Assembly (NCBI GenBank): GCA_938023035.1
Contig: CALIDI010000026.1
Location: forward strand, 153,218-217,217
DNA length: 64,000 bases
Origin: an uncultured Leptolyngbyaceae cyanobacterium
Lineage (GTDB): Bacteria; Cyanobacteriota; Cyanobacteriia; Leptolyngbyales; Leptolyngbyaceae
Direction of reading: 5' to 3'
Part shown: positions 17,593-26,662 of the stretch, in pieces
Numbering within the stretch: position 1 is the first letter of the stretch
How the letters are laid out: each line of letters opens with the position of its first letter
The notes under the pieces: model-generated
What the model was told of the DNA's origin: nothing
Database searches by the model: none
Seen by the model: the letters and a program-made list of their open reading frames with translations, nothing else
Made by a program: the position numbers and the translations under genes

Positions 17593-18186
17593 AGTTTAAT
17601 TCCAAATACGTTGTTTTACTGAGTCCAGCCACAAAGTCAAAGTAGAGCGATCGCCCATCCGTCACATCAAAAATACCCTTAGCACGTTGAACGGTGCCAT
17701 ACGCGCCCTGGGTCAGCTCATACCAAAACATATTCAGACTCGCGGGGTCAAGCACCTGTCTCGATAAGACTGATCGCCAGAGATGGGGCTGGGATAACGC
17801 CGCCCCCGTCTTAACGCCTACCACCACAAGGTCTGCCCAGTCGTGCCATTCGGTGGTCGCGTTCCCGGCGGCAACACCGCTACCCGGCGGCAATCTGCCA
17901 TCGGGTCAGGCAAAATCAGAGAGGTGAAATCAAGGTGAAACCCCAACTCAACGTAAATCGCAGTGCCGCTAGGCAGTTGTGCCCAAAAATCAGTCAACTG
18001 TTCGACGGGTGGCACTGTGACTCCCGCAACTTCTGTGGCCAGATAGATTGGGTCGATGGGAGTATTGTCTGCTCCCAGATTTAGATAAACGGCTGTCTTA
18101 GCAGCAGAATTGACTTGTTGCCGGATCCAGGTCGTTTTTCCCGCACCGGATGGGCCAGACACTAGAGTGATGTTGAGAGATGGCAT
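17593..18186 (-). pseudogene. COG0523 (CobW-like) GTPase, frameshifted and truncated
   Basis: The first frame starts MPSLNITLVSGPSGAGKTTW (P-loop at residues 9-18) and continues through VYLNLGADNTPIDPIYLATE to ILPDPMADCRRVAVLPPGT near 17870. There it loses sense (RPPNGTTGQTLWW, stop). The adjacent frame carries on as TTEWHDWADLVVVGVKTGAA, then FWYELTQGAYGTVQRAKGIF and DFVAGLSKTTYLELNLP, so one frameshift separates the halves. After LELNLP near 17593 the sequence shifts again and homology ends, so the C-terminal tail is missing. It lies just downstream of an SCO5389-family gene on the same strand and was probably co-expressed with it under the divergent Fur/Zur box. A sequencing error could explain the first shift but not the lost end. 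Confidence 0.7.
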
Positions 18187-18194
18187 TCGGGCTT

Positions 18195-18587
18195 CTAACA
18201 GTCTTGTAGTTCAGGGGTTTGGTTGAGAATTTGATTCCGAATCGACGTGAAGTTGCGGTAAGCATCCGACTCTAAACAATCGCGCCGAAAGACTGCCAGG
18301 TTGTGACAGTTTTGAAACGCTAGCTTTACGTCAAAATGCCGCTCTACCGCTCCCCGAATTGCATCACCACCCACCATCCGCAGCAATTGCCCACGGGCCT
18401 GTTCGCTAGGTGGGGCGATCGCATGGTTTGCCCACTCTTCGCCATTCTGGTGAATGCTGTAGGACAGCTTCTCGACAATATCCCAAGCATAGGGCAGGGA
18501 TTGCCGAATCGCTTCAACAAAGGCTTGCTCATCTACATCGCCTGCTGCCGCCTGTTGAATCAGGGCTTCACTGAGATTCAGAGACAT
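18195..18587 (-). CDS. SCO5389 family protein
   Basis: A 130-residue soluble protein of the SCO5389 family, named for a Streptomyces protein; function unknown. The match is strong over the whole length: the opening MSLNLSEALIQQAAAGDVDE, LPYAWDIVEKL, PPSEQARGQLLRMVGGDAIR, VERHFDVKLAFQNCHNLAVF and the ending FTSIRNQILNQTPELQDC. An AGGAG ribosome site precedes the ATG. It is the first gene of a minus-strand pair with the CobW-like pseudogene and is divergent from the FAD oxidoreductase. A metal-responsive box lies 55 bases upstream, which suggests a role in metal limitation. Confidence 0.9.
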   Translation of the reverse strand: MSLNLSEALIQQAAAGDVDEQAFVEAIRQSLPYAWDIVEKLSYSIHQNGEEWANHAIAPPSEQARGQLLRMVGGDAIRGAVERHFDVKLAFQNCHNLAVFRRDCLESDAYRNFTSIRNQILNQTPELQDC

Positions 18588-18641
18588 CTTTCTCCTGATA
18601 CTTCATTCACTGCAAAACACTGTCCTATGATACAACTAAAA

Positions 18642-18656
18642 TGATAATCGTTCTCA
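18642..18656. promoter_or_regulatory. Fur/Zur-type box in the SCO5389 / FAD oxidoreductase divergent promoter
   Basis: The plus strand reads TGATAATCGTTCTCA; the other strand TGAGAACGATTATCA. This is a 7-1-7 palindrome like the one before the TonB receptor (TGAGAATGATTATTA), differing at 2 of 15 positions. It is 18 bases from the FAD gene start and 54 from the SCO5389 start, so one bound repressor could control both directions. Confidence 0.65.
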
Positions 18657-18674
18657 CAAATTAGTCGTTGATTC

Positions 18675-19919
18675 ATGTCAAATGCCCTGTTTGCTCTGCC
18701 GGACTTTATTGACCTAGCGGTTGTCGGGGCGGGGCCTCACGCATTGACACTCGTGACCCACCTGTTGCAGAAGAAAAAATCGATGCAGGGGCGGTTTCTC
18801 GTGTTTGACCCCAGCGGCACCTGGATGAGTCACTGGAATCACCAGTTTGCGGCCTTTGAGATTCCCCACCTCAGGTCACCTGCCGTTCATCAACCTGATC
18901 CTGACCCGCATGCCCTGCGTACTTTTGCTGAGGGTCGCCCTGATGAGTTGCTTCCCCCCTACGATCTGCCCGGAACTCGTCTGTTTCAGGACTTTTGTCA
19001 GGACGTGATCCGTCGCTGGCAGATCCAGACCTGTGTGTATCCGGCTCAAGTAACGCGAGTGATACCCTTCAGCCACCATCGGCGTTCTCGGTTTTGTTTG
19101 GAGTTATCCAACGGCCAAACACTGATGGCCCGGAGAGTGGTGCTGGCCAATGGGGGTGGAATCCCGCAGATACCGGAGTGGGTTAGGCAGGTTGTAACCC
19201 CGTATCCTGACGATCGCCTCTTGCATTCGGGGCAGGTTGATTTGCGCGGGCTGCAACTCCAAGGAGAACGAGTGCTAATCATCGGTGGCGGATTAACCAG
19301 TGGTCATTTGGCTATTGGTGCGATCGCGCGTGGCGCACGGGTTTTTCTTATGTCCAGAAGAAGCGTGTACGAAAAACAATTTGATGCCGATCCAGGCTGG
19401 CTGGGGCCTAAATATCTCAAAGGTTTTTGGGCAGAGCCTGACTGGCACAGTCGCTGGCAAATGATTCAGCACGCTAGAAACGGAGGGTCGATGACGCCTG
19501 CAATTCTGACACGGTTACGGCGATTGCAACAGGATGGGAAGATTGTGTTCTATGAGCAGTGTCAGGTGTCTGGAGCCAGATGGAACAGAGAACACTGGCA
19601 GATTTGTTGTGATAATTCAGCGGTGCAGGGGTACCTTCAGGAGCAAAAGATTGACCGCATTTGGCTGGCGACTGGTAGCCAGTTGAATGCAACAAAGCAC
19701 CCACTATTGAACGATGTTTTAGAGACTTACCCAATTGAAGTGGTGCAGGGGTTACCGGTGGTGAATGAGCATTTACGCTGGCAAGGCTGCGAATTATTCA
19801 TGATGGGTAGTTTGGCTGCGTTGCAAATTGGGCCAACGGCGCGAAATTTATCAGGGGCACGGGCAGCCAGCGATCGCATTGTTCCTGCTCTAACAAAACC
19901 GAGCTTGGCGTTCAGCTAA
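18675..19919 (+). CDS. FAD/NAD(P)-binding oxidoreductase (lysine/ornithine N-monooxygenase-like)
   Basis: A 414-residue flavoprotein with two dinucleotide-binding motifs: VVGAGPHALTL near residue 17 for FAD, and LIIGGGLTSGHLA near residue 203 for NAD(P)H. Between them lies FEIPHLRSPAVHQPDPDP, a segment resembling N-hydroxylating monooxygenases and related FAD proteins. ATG-containing RIWLATGSQ marks the second FAD contact near the C-terminus. A start at 18675 sits 18 bases after the Fur/Zur box, so expression should rise under metal starvation. It may modify or reduce a metallophore, but no biosynthetic genes lie beside it, so the substrate is unknown. Confidence 0.85.
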   Translation: MSNALFALPDFIDLAVVGAGPHALTLVTHLLQKKKSMQGRFLVFDPSGTWMSHWNHQFAAFEIPHLRSPAVHQPDPDPHALRTFAEGRPDELLPPYDLPGTRLFQDFCQDVIRRWQIQTCVYPAQVTRVIPFSHHRRSRFCLELSNGQTLMARRVVLANGGGIPQIPEWVRQVVTPYPDDRLLHSGQVDLRGLQLQGERVLIIGGGLTSGHLAIGAIARGARVFLMSRRSVYEKQFDADPGWLGPKYLKGFWAEPDWHSRWQMIQHARNGGSMTPAILTRLRRLQQDGKIVFYEQCQVSGARWNREHWQICCDNSAVQGYLQEQKIDRIWLATGSQLNATKHPLLNDVLETYPIEVVQGLPVVNEHLRWQGCELFMMGSLAALQIGPTARNLSGARAASDRIVPALTKPSLAFS

Positions 19920-20396
19920 GAATTGGGCCACTTGATGATGGTTCTAATCCTAAAGCACCCGATTATCTCATTTACTTTGAGGCTCTGATTGCGAGGCTGG
20001 AAGGATAAACGACCTATACCCCAATCAGTTCTTACCATGATGAAAGCGCAAATCAATTCAGACGCGCAGATAAGACCAACGAAATATCCTCAAACTTTAC
20101 TACATGGCGATCGCCAGAATCTCGAATGGTAGGACGATCGTGCTCACTCCGTCACACTCGTAGCGATCCGTTTTCCAGTTCATCAAAGGATAAACCTTGG
20201 CTGGCCGTTGGGCGGTCGCGCACGCTGATTCCGCCAGATCTATCACCGCCTCTGTTGTTGTCATACCCCTCTAGTGGTGGAGATTGCCACTAGAGGGGTT
20301 CGGTTTCACCCCTGTCTTTCTCAGCAAATTCCCAGTAGGGTCGTAGTAAGAAATACCTGCTGCGGGGTATGCTTGGCAACAAGGGGGTGAGGTGGC
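19920..20396. other. Spacer with a gene-end relic and a strong hairpin
   Basis: A short open stretch to 20008 in another frame reads ELGVQLRIGPLDDGSNPKAP and then DYLIYFEALIARLEG; it looks like the tail of a lost gene that I do not recognise. At 20266-20298 CCCCTCTAGTGG and CCACTAGAGGGG form a perfect 12-bp stem with a 9-base loop. No T-run follows on either strand, so it is not a standard terminator. Confidence 0.5.
20100..20264 (-). CDS. Possible 54-residue small protein
   Basis: A minus-strand frame reads MTTTEAVIDLAESACATAQR and continues to a hydrophobic end (VLPFEILAIAM). Its ATG lies directly beside the 12-bp stem hairpin, which would form in the mRNA leader. The ribosome site is poor (GAGGGG only one base away). 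I do not recognise it, and it could be chance or a relic. Confidence 0.22.
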   Translation of the reverse strand: MTTTEAVIDLAESACATAQRPAKVYPLMNWKTDRYECDGVSTIVLPFEILAIAM

Positions 20397-21962
20397 GTGC
20401 CAAAGTGGTTTTTGCCAACAATTAGTGAAGTTGTGATGCTGAGTGACCCAGCCTGGGCGAGACCAGAAGCAGTGACGGGTGGCTCGGAAGTGCATTTTGC
20501 TAAGAACACGGTGGCGCAGCAACGCGCCCAGCGAGAATGGCAAGGCGCGATCGCAGCCCTGACCCGCCTCCTGCAACAAACCCTCCCCGCATCCATCTCC
20601 CCTGCTGAACTGCCTCAGGCCTTACTCCTCACTGGCCCAGTGCCGATCCTGAGTGATAGGAGCTTGCTGCCGCGACTCTCCACCTGGACGATGAGCACCA
20701 CAGCTTTTAATCTGACAACCTTACTGCCCTTTCGCTCTCTACCTGGCCAAGCAAAGCAGGCAGAGGTTGTTGAGTCTAAGGCATTTACAATCTTGCCCCT
20801 GATACCCGGTGACCCGCTGGCCAATGAGCAGTTTTGTTTTGTCTTAACCCCCCGCTTTAGCCTAGTGGTGGTTCTTGGAGAAGGTTGGAAAGGGGAGCCT
20901 GTTTTGCTCTTTTCCTTTCTACCGGAGGCGATAGAGCGTACCTGGGAAATCCTCCGGCCACGGGTGTTGATGCTGAGTGCTCAGCATTTGGCGACGCTGG
21001 ATCAAATCGTGCAGAACCTGGCTCCAATCGCACCGGACTACCACACAGTGATGCAGTTTAGTCGCTGGCTGCTGGAGTATTTGCCCGAACCCAGAGAGGA
21101 AAATCGGCCCCTGCGTGTCGAGGTTCCCCAACGGGAGACGGGAGCAGTTACCACTCCCACACCAACTACTGATGTTGATCCAGAACCGGTGCCAGTGACG
21201 GCAAAATCGCTAGATGTGGAATTGCTCCAGGCGATCGCCCATGAAGTTCGGACGCCTCTCACTACTATTCGCACCCTGACGCGATCGCTACTGCGCCGCA
21301 CCGATCTCCCCCCTAGCGTGATTCAACGGCTAGAGAGTATTAACCACGAATGTAACGAGCAGATCGATCGATTTGGTCTCATTTTTCGGGCAGTTGAGCT
21401 AGAGACCGCCGCCGCAACCCACCCTCCCCTATCTCTAACACGCACCTCTCTGGCTCAGGTACTTCAACAGGTCGTGCCCCAATGGCAAAAGCAGGCGGCT
21501 CAGCGTGGGCTGGTATTAAACGTGGCGCTGCCTCCAATCATGCCCGCCGTCGTTAGCGACCCCAACCTGCTGGATAAGGCCCTAACCGGTTTGGTCGAGC
21601 GGTTTACACGCAACTTACCCGCTGGTAGCCATATTCAAGTCGATGCGGCCCTGGCAGGCGACCAGTTGAAGCTACAGCTTCAATCTCAGGTTGAAGCTCC
21701 ACCTCCTAATGCCTCTTGTCAAGAAGCAACCCCTAACCCGGCGGTGTCAGTACAACAGGTGAGTCAATCCCCGCTTAAGTCCCTCGGGCAGCTTCTGATG
21801 TTTCAACCAGAGACAGGCAGCCTGACTCTGAACCTAGCAGCCACTAAAAATCTCTTCCAATCCCTTGGGGGTAAGTTGACCGTGCGTGAGCGGCCTCAAC
21901 AGGGTGAGATTCTCACAGTTTATCTACCCCTAGAAGGTAGTTCTAATGTGATTGAGGTTTAA
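20397..21962 (+). CDS. Sensor histidine kinase with a degenerate ATPase domain
   Basis: A 521-residue soluble sensor kinase. The first 240 residues form an unassigned input region. After a proline/threonine-rich linker comes the dimerisation and phosphoacceptor motif AHEVRTPLTTIRTLTRSLLR, with H282. The C-terminal 170 residues align with a HATPase domain, but the N-box is changed (NLLDKALTGLVERFTRN), no DxGxGI box is present, and only the last strand-helix part (LNLAATKNLFQSLGGKLTV) is typical. ATP binding may therefore be altered. The GTG start at 20397 has a GGGGGTGAGG site; an ATG at 20436 is an alternative. No response regulator lies nearby, and there is no membrane segment. Confidence 0.82.
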   Translation: MPKWFLPTISEVVMLSDPAWARPEAVTGGSEVHFAKNTVAQQRAQREWQGAIAALTRLLQQTLPASISPAELPQALLLTGPVPILSDRSLLPRLSTWTMSTTAFNLTTLLPFRSLPGQAKQAEVVESKAFTILPLIPGDPLANEQFCFVLTPRFSLVVVLGEGWKGEPVLLFSFLPEAIERTWEILRPRVLMLSAQHLATLDQIVQNLAPIAPDYHTVMQFSRWLLEYLPEPREENRPLRVEVPQRETGAVTTPTPTTDVDPEPVPVTAKSLDVELLQAIAHEVRTPLTTIRTLTRSLLRRTDLPPSVIQRLESINHECNEQIDRFGLIFRAVELETAAATHPPLSLTRTSLAQVLQQVVPQWQKQAAQRGLVLNVALPPIMPAVVSDPNLLDKALTGLVERFTRNLPAGSHIQVDAALAGDQLKLQLQSQVEAPPPNASCQEATPNPAVSVQQVSQSPLKSLGQLLMFQPETGSLTLNLAATKNLFQSLGGKLTVRERPQQGEILTVYLPLEGSSNVIEV

Positions 21963-22195
21963 CACTCACGCATTTGGCGTGACTCGGCAATATCACGAAT
22001 TAGCAAGGTTCTGGAACGGATATAGCTATCTAAAAGGCAACGTTCTTCGCCATTCAGTCGCGATCGCCGGGAAATTTTTTCTAAAAGCAAGCCAATCAAA
22101 CCAGCATCGGTCAGTGTCAGCAAATCATGACTACCGGTTTCTTCAACCACGTCCCAAAATAGCCTTAACACCGAAGCGTTGGTGACTATTGACAT
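21959..22195 (-). CDS. Small conserved cyanobacterial hypothetical protein
   Basis: A 78-residue acidic helical protein (MSIVTNASVLRLFWDVVEET, then LTLTDAGLIGLLLEKI and LDSYIRSRTLLIRDIAESR). It resembles small proteins of unknown function found across cyanobacteria and has a sensible composition. It ends tail to tail with the histidine kinase, overlapping it by four bases. No motif reveals a function. Confidence 0.7.
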   Translation of the reverse strand: MSIVTNASVLRLFWDVVEETGSHDLLTLTDAGLIGLLLEKISRRSRLNGEERCLLDSYIRSRTLLIRDIAESRQMREC

Positions 22196-22789
22196 ATCAC
22201 ACCTGCTCGCAATTTAAGATTTGCTTTAGATTTTAGCTGGAATCGCCAAAAAGTCTAGGGGATCAAGACAGATTGATAATTTCTTAATAACAGTAGAGAT
22301 AAAGATACAAGCAGGTGTCATTTGGTAAAGCAGGGGCTGTAAAAGATGACGCGATCTCGCAGCCCACGATGCTTTTTCATCCACTGGGGAAGCCCATCTG
22401 CATCATTAAGAATGGGTATTTGTCATCACTGCCACCTAATTGAGAAGGAGGTACAAGGGGTAAAACCCCTTGCTAGGGCAATGCTCTCACATCCTTACCT
22501 CCCATAGACTCGGCAACCTGGCGATCGCCCTAACTCTTCGAGATAGATAAAAGAGAAAGGTAAAGGTTAGGTTAAGAAAACTGGCACCTAAGGGCACAAG
22601 TTTACTAGAATTTTTGATATGACAGCGTTTTCAAAAGTTAAGAGTAGGTAAATAGTCTTCGTCGAGATCCATCCGGCCAAGGCCAGTTGCAACGTTTTGC
22701 CCGTAAGGAAACGATAGGCTTTGAGTTGAGGTTGGCTGAGGCATTCGATTCGTTTATAAAACCTTGTGCTTTTAATCAGGGAGATAGCC
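22196..22789. other. Spacer upstream of the DUF7219 gene
   Basis: No gene supported. CAAGGGG-TAAAA-CCCCTTG at 22454-22472 is a short perfect hairpin within a segment resembling other cyanobacterial intergenic repeats. The minus-strand 67-codon frame at 22588-22791 has no family features. Confidence 0.4.
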
Positions 22790-23032
22790 ATGCAAAAACA
22801 CGATTTTCTCTATCCTCGAGCATCTTATCGAGGGGCGTTCACTCCTCAAGGGTTGTTGTTTAATGCAAATTTGCAGGAGTTTTCTCAGCGCATTAGTTAC
22901 ATCTCAAACCTGCTGTCGAATGGCAAGCTATCTCCAGAAGAGTCGTACCTACAGGTAGAAGCTCTATGGCAGCAATTGCATCAAAGCAGTCACAATCTTG
23001 GTCTGGGCGGAATAGCCGATGACAGTCATTAG
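22790..23032 (+). CDS. DUF7219 family protein
   Basis: An 80-residue protein of a small cyanobacterial family, recognisable by HDFLYPRASYRGAFTPQGLL, FNANLQEFSQRISYISNL, NGKLSPEESY and EALWQQLHQS. The ATG at 22790 is preferred because AGGGAG lies just upstream and the family starts at this point. Function is unknown. The gene stands alone between long spacers. Confidence 0.8.
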   Translation: MQKHDFLYPRASYRGAFTPQGLLFNANLQEFSQRISYISNLLSNGKLSPEESYLQVEALWQQLHQSSHNLGLGGIADDSH

Positions 23033-23092
23033 GATTGGCTTAAGCCGCCGATGCACTCTCTCTAGAGAGATAGAAGAAAGATAGCCCTAGCA

Positions 23093-23238
23093 GGCTAAGG
23101 CATCCGACTGTCTGCCCTTACCCTCACTCCTCTTTCAAGGCAGGAGAGGCTCTTCAGTCTTTCCTGCTGCCTCGACGGGATCAGGGGCTAGGAGGTGAGG
23201 GGGCTGAGACGAGTTCAGAGATTTCCACCTTGCTGTAC
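23093..23238 (-). repeat. Family A interspersed repeat, copy 1 (diverged and shorter)
   Basis: Read on the minus strand it starts TACAGCAAGGTGGAAATCTC, passes CTCAGCC and the GGCAG/CTGCC region, and ends GACAGTCGGATGCC. It starts six bases after the stop of the UbiB-type kinase gene and in the same direction. It is the most diverged of five copies. Confidence 0.7.
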
Positions 23239-23243
23239 TAACC

Positions 23244-24959
23244 CTACTCAAGCCCAAAGACTGCTGGCAAAGGTAATTTGAACGAGCTGATGGGAGTGCT
23301 AACAACCAGTGCCTCTAAGGCAGCCGTCACCAGCTTTGCAGGCTGCAAATCATCTTTCACCAGGTTCCACAGCCGCCGTACCTCTTCGGTATGGAGGCGG
23401 TCATCCTCGGTTAAAGCCATTAATACCTCTCGGCGCAAAAACTTGCCCTCATCGGACAGCAGATACTGCAACCCCAACTGAGCCGTTGGCAACAGGTCGA
23501 AACTGCTGTCTGAGCGGGCAATCGCAATTAAGTTCTCTAGCCGATTCCAACAAAACTTACCATCCCTGAAAAGCACCTCTAGCAAGCGGCGGCGCAGCTC
23601 TGGCGACTCGCCCGTCAGCAATCGCTTGGCGACATAGGGGTAGGCAATGTCCACGATCTTAAAGTCAGGGTTCAACGTCAGCGCCAGGCCTTCCTGAGTA
23701 ATCAACGAACGAATGATCAGGGCGAATTTAGCCGGCAACCGGAAAGGGTACTCGTACATCAACTCCGAAAACTTATCTGTAATTGTTTTGAAGTTAAAGT
23801 CACCTACCTTTTCACCCAGGGCCTGACCTAATACCATTTCCAGAGCAGGTACAATCGGGCGAATGTCTGTATCGGGGGTCAAAAACCCCAGCTTGACAAA
23901 ATCTTGAGCCAGGTCTTCGTAATCTTTATTAATCAGATGTACGACAGAATCAACCAGCGTCTCTTTGGCCGATTCTTCTAACTGATCCATCATGCCAAAG
24001 TCAATGTAGGCCATACAAGTAATAGCCCCTGCCTCGCCGGTTGCTGGCATCGCAAATAGATTGCCAGGGTGAGGATCGGCATGAAAAAAGCCAAACTCAA
24101 GCAATTGTCGCAAGCCTGAACGCACCCCCACCTCAATTAAAGCATCCCGGTCTAATCCAGCCTGGCGAATGCGATCAGTGTCTGTCAGCTTAATACCAGG
24201 AATCCACTCCAGGGTTAAAACTCGCCGACTACTGTAGCGCCAGAAAATGGCTGGCACCTTCACTGTGGGGTCATCTCGAAAGTTTGTCGCAAACTTTTCG
24301 GCATTACGGCCTTCATTGAGGTAATCCACCTCTTCAAACAGCTTTGTGCCAAACTCATCCACAATTAAGGTCAAATCATGACCTAGATTCAAGGGCAGAA
24401 AAGGCGCAGACCAACTGGCCGCCCAGCGGAGCAGAAACAAATCTAAAGTTAGCACTGGGATCAGATGAGGCCGCTGCACCTTGACAGCCACTGGCTCACC
24501 TGTGTGAAGGGTCGCCTGATAAACTTGGCCCAGGCTAGCGGCAGCCACTGGATGGGGTGAAATCTCACGAAAAATATCTGAAATCGGACGGTTTAGCTCT
24601 GTTTCAATGATGTGAAAAGCGGTTGTGCTCGCAAAGGGAGGGAGTTGATCCTGAAGCTTGACTAACTCATCCAAAAAATCCTTGCGAATTAAGTCAGGTC
24701 GGGTCGATAGGGCCTGGCCAACCTTAATAAAGGTTGGCCCCAGGGCAATCAAAATCTTGCGCAACTGCTCTGCCCGCTTTTGTTTGTTTTGTTCGGCTTT
24801 TCTTTGCCAGTCATCTAACTTAAGACTGAGGAAAAACCCAGAGAAGGCAAGGATAACTTGCAAGGCACGGAAAGCCACTAGCCAGAAGCGAAATCGAAAG
24901 TACCGAGCGATCGCGCTCGGATCATAGCGTCTTAACTCATCAAGGGGATGCTGACCCAC
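23244..24959 (-). CDS. UbiB/AarF/ABC1 family atypical kinase
   Basis: A 571-residue member of the ABC1 (UbiB/ADCK) family. In cyanobacteria and chloroplasts such proteins act in prenylquinone metabolism and stress responses. Hallmarks in order are KVGQALSTRPDLI (the KxGQ motif that blocks ordinary kinase activity), AAASLGQVYQA, VAVKVQRP with the lysine, EEVDYLNEGRNAEKF, HADPHPGN and the metal-binding YIDFGMMDQ. A hydrophobic segment near residues 25-47 may attach it to membrane. The GTG/ATG start region gives the usual N-terminus. The upstream spacer is about 480 bases long with no co-transcribed partner. Confidence 0.93.
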   Translation of the reverse strand: MGQHPLDELRRYDPSAIARYFRFRFWLVAFRALQVILAFSGFFLSLKLDDWQRKAEQNKQKRAEQLRKILIALGPTFIKVGQALSTRPDLIRKDFLDELVKLQDQLPPFASTTAFHIIETELNRPISDIFREISPHPVAAASLGQVYQATLHTGEPVAVKVQRPHLIPVLTLDLFLLRWAASWSAPFLPLNLGHDLTLIVDEFGTKLFEEVDYLNEGRNAEKFATNFRDDPTVKVPAIFWRYSSRRVLTLEWIPGIKLTDTDRIRQAGLDRDALIEVGVRSGLRQLLEFGFFHADPHPGNLFAMPATGEAGAITCMAYIDFGMMDQLEESAKETLVDSVVHLINKDYEDLAQDFVKLGFLTPDTDIRPIVPALEMVLGQALGEKVGDFNFKTITDKFSELMYEYPFRLPAKFALIIRSLITQEGLALTLNPDFKIVDIAYPYVAKRLLTGESPELRRRLLEVLFRDGKFCWNRLENLIAIARSDSSFDLLPTAQLGLQYLLSDEGKFLRREVLMALTEDDRLHTEEVRRLWNLVKDDLQPAKLVTAALEALVVSTPISSFKLPLPAVFGLE

Positions 24960-25436
24960 GCTTGTCTACACCTCTCAACTGAAACTTGAACTAGGGTAAG
25001 GGCAGCGCTGCAACAAGGTCGCACAGCCCCTCAAAAACAGAGCTACAATAGCGTTGATGGCCATCTGGAAAATTGCAAACCTTATCACCAGACCGTTGCA
25101 TCTAATTAACAATTGTAAACTAAACTACAAACATCTTGTCGAATTGGTCGGTTTTTGCAAGGCTTTGTAACATTCTTAGCCACTCTGTAGCTGCCCCTGT
25201 TTCTGAATGATTTCCTAAAACCTTTGACACTCAGAGGCTCAAGGAAGATAGAAATCGCGTGAAGGAAGTCAATTTAGATACAATCTTCATGATTATTCAC
25301 GGGGGATTTCTGCTAATCCCAGCGCCCATAGCTCAGTCGAGAAGAGTGTTATGAATAACCCTGGTATGGACTAGGTGCTTGAACGGTTGGTTGCCGACCA
25401 TTTCTGCTTAACTCTGTTCGTTTCACTCCGGGCAGA
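24960..25436. other. Spacer between the ABC1 kinase and the aminotransferase
   Basis: Upstream region of the ABC1 kinase gene; no gene found. It contains GTA-N8-TAC at 25115-25128, which equals the NtcA consensus, but without a -10 box at the normal distance in either direction. GCGCCCATAGCTCAGTCG at 25322-25339 looks like a tRNA 5' arm but has no matching 3' end. Confidence 0.4.
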
Positions 25437-26570
25437 TTAGCCGAAGCTATCCTTTAAGGCAAAGGCAACTTGCTCTTGTTGCTCCATAGTTAGTTCTGGA
25501 AACATCGGCAGAGACAGAACCTCTCGCGATGCCTGCTCAGCCTTAGGCAATTGCCCTGGCTGATAGCCAAGATGGGCGTAGGCCGGCTGCAGGTGAAGCG
25601 ATAGGGGATAATACACCATGGAGATAATTCCCCGGTCAAGCAACTGGCTCCGAATGGTATCTCGGCGGGCTTGTTCGGCCCTGGGGTTAGCTTCTGCAAT
25701 CCGAATGGTGTACTGGTTCCAAACACTGCGTCCAGGGGCGTCGATTGGGGGTAAGCAAAGGTCGGGAATAGGACTCAACAACTGCTGGTAACGCTGGGCG
25801 ATCGTTTGACGATTTCGGTTCCACGCTTCTAAATAACCCAGTTTGACGGTCAAAATTGCTGCCTGTACGGCATCTAGCCGACTGTTAACTCCCAATTCTT
25901 CGTAAAAGTAACTACCTTTACGGCCATGATCTCGCAGGCGGCGCAGTCGCTCACTGACCTGGGAGTCGTGGGTCGTAATCGCTCCCCCATCCCCGCAAGC
26001 ACCTAGATTTTTTGTGGGGTAAAAACTAAAGCAGCCGAGATGACCAATGCTGCCCACCTTCCGATTCTCCCATTCGGCACCGGTTGCCTGGGCGCAGTCT
26101 TCAATGACAAAGAGGTGATGGACTGCGGCAATCGCCATCAGGCGTGTCATATCTACGGGTCGGCCAAAAAGATGTACGGGAATAATCGCCTTTGTGCGAT
26201 CGCTGATGGCCGCCTCAACCTGGGCCAAGTCGAGGTTATAGCTATCCAGCTCAATATCGACAAATACCGGCGTTGCCCCCACTGCACTAATCACTTCCGC
26301 AGTCGCAACAAAGGTAAATGGCGTCGTGATTACTTCATCACCAACACCAATGTCTAATGCCCTTAGAGCCAGCAACAGGGCATCTGTGCCGGAGTTGCAG
26401 GCTACACATTCACGGCTGCCAATATACTCTGCAAAAGCTTTCTCAAAGGTTTCAACGGTGGCACCGCCAATATATCGACCAGAGGCTAAAACAGCAGTCG
26501 CAGCGGCATTAATTTCAGCACCAATCACCTTAAACTGCTCTGACAAATCAAACGGGGGAATCTTATTCAC
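25437..26570 (-). CDS. DegT/DnrJ/EryC1/StrS family aminotransferase
   Basis: A 377-residue PLP-dependent sugar aminotransferase of the type used to make amino sugars for lipopolysaccharide or glycans. Landmarks are GRYIGGATVETFEKAFAEYI, NSGTDALLLALRALDIG, the aspartate site FVIEDCAQATGA, and FSFYPTKNLGACGDGG with the PLP lysine at K187. The ending LHLQPAYAHLGYQPGQLPKAE is typical. No other sugar-nucleotide gene lies beside it, so the precise sugar cannot be named. Divergent from fetB with a 92-base gap. Confidence 0.93.
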   Translation of the reverse strand: MNKIPPFDLSEQFKVIGAEINAAATAVLASGRYIGGATVETFEKAFAEYIGSRECVACNSGTDALLLALRALDIGVGDEVITTPFTFVATAEVISAVGATPVFVDIELDSYNLDLAQVEAAISDRTKAIIPVHLFGRPVDMTRLMAIAAVHHLFVIEDCAQATGAEWENRKVGSIGHLGCFSFYPTKNLGACGDGGAITTHDSQVSERLRRLRDHGRKGSYFYEELGVNSRLDAVQAAILTVKLGYLEAWNRNRQTIAQRYQQLLSPIPDLCLPPIDAPGRSVWNQYTIRIAEANPRAEQARRDTIRSQLLDRGIISMVYYPLSLHLQPAYAHLGYQPGQLPKAEQASREVLSLPMFPELTMEQQEQVAFALKDSFG

Positions 26571-26662
26571 TCGGTTACACCACGACGCTTACTATCATGG
26601 AACCAAATTTTGTCACAGAATGGAATGGCCCTGTGGCAGAGCCTTGAGTGGAATTCACATCG

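Noticed and set aside
25115..25128. NtcA consensus GTA-N8-TAC
   Set aside because: No -10 box at about 22 bases downstream in either direction, and neither neighbour is a nitrogen gene. A 6-base consensus occurs by chance often.
25322..25350. tRNA-like 5' arm (GCGCCCATAGCTCAGTCG)
   Set aside because: No complementary acceptor or T-arm follows within tRNA distance, so it is at most a fragment.
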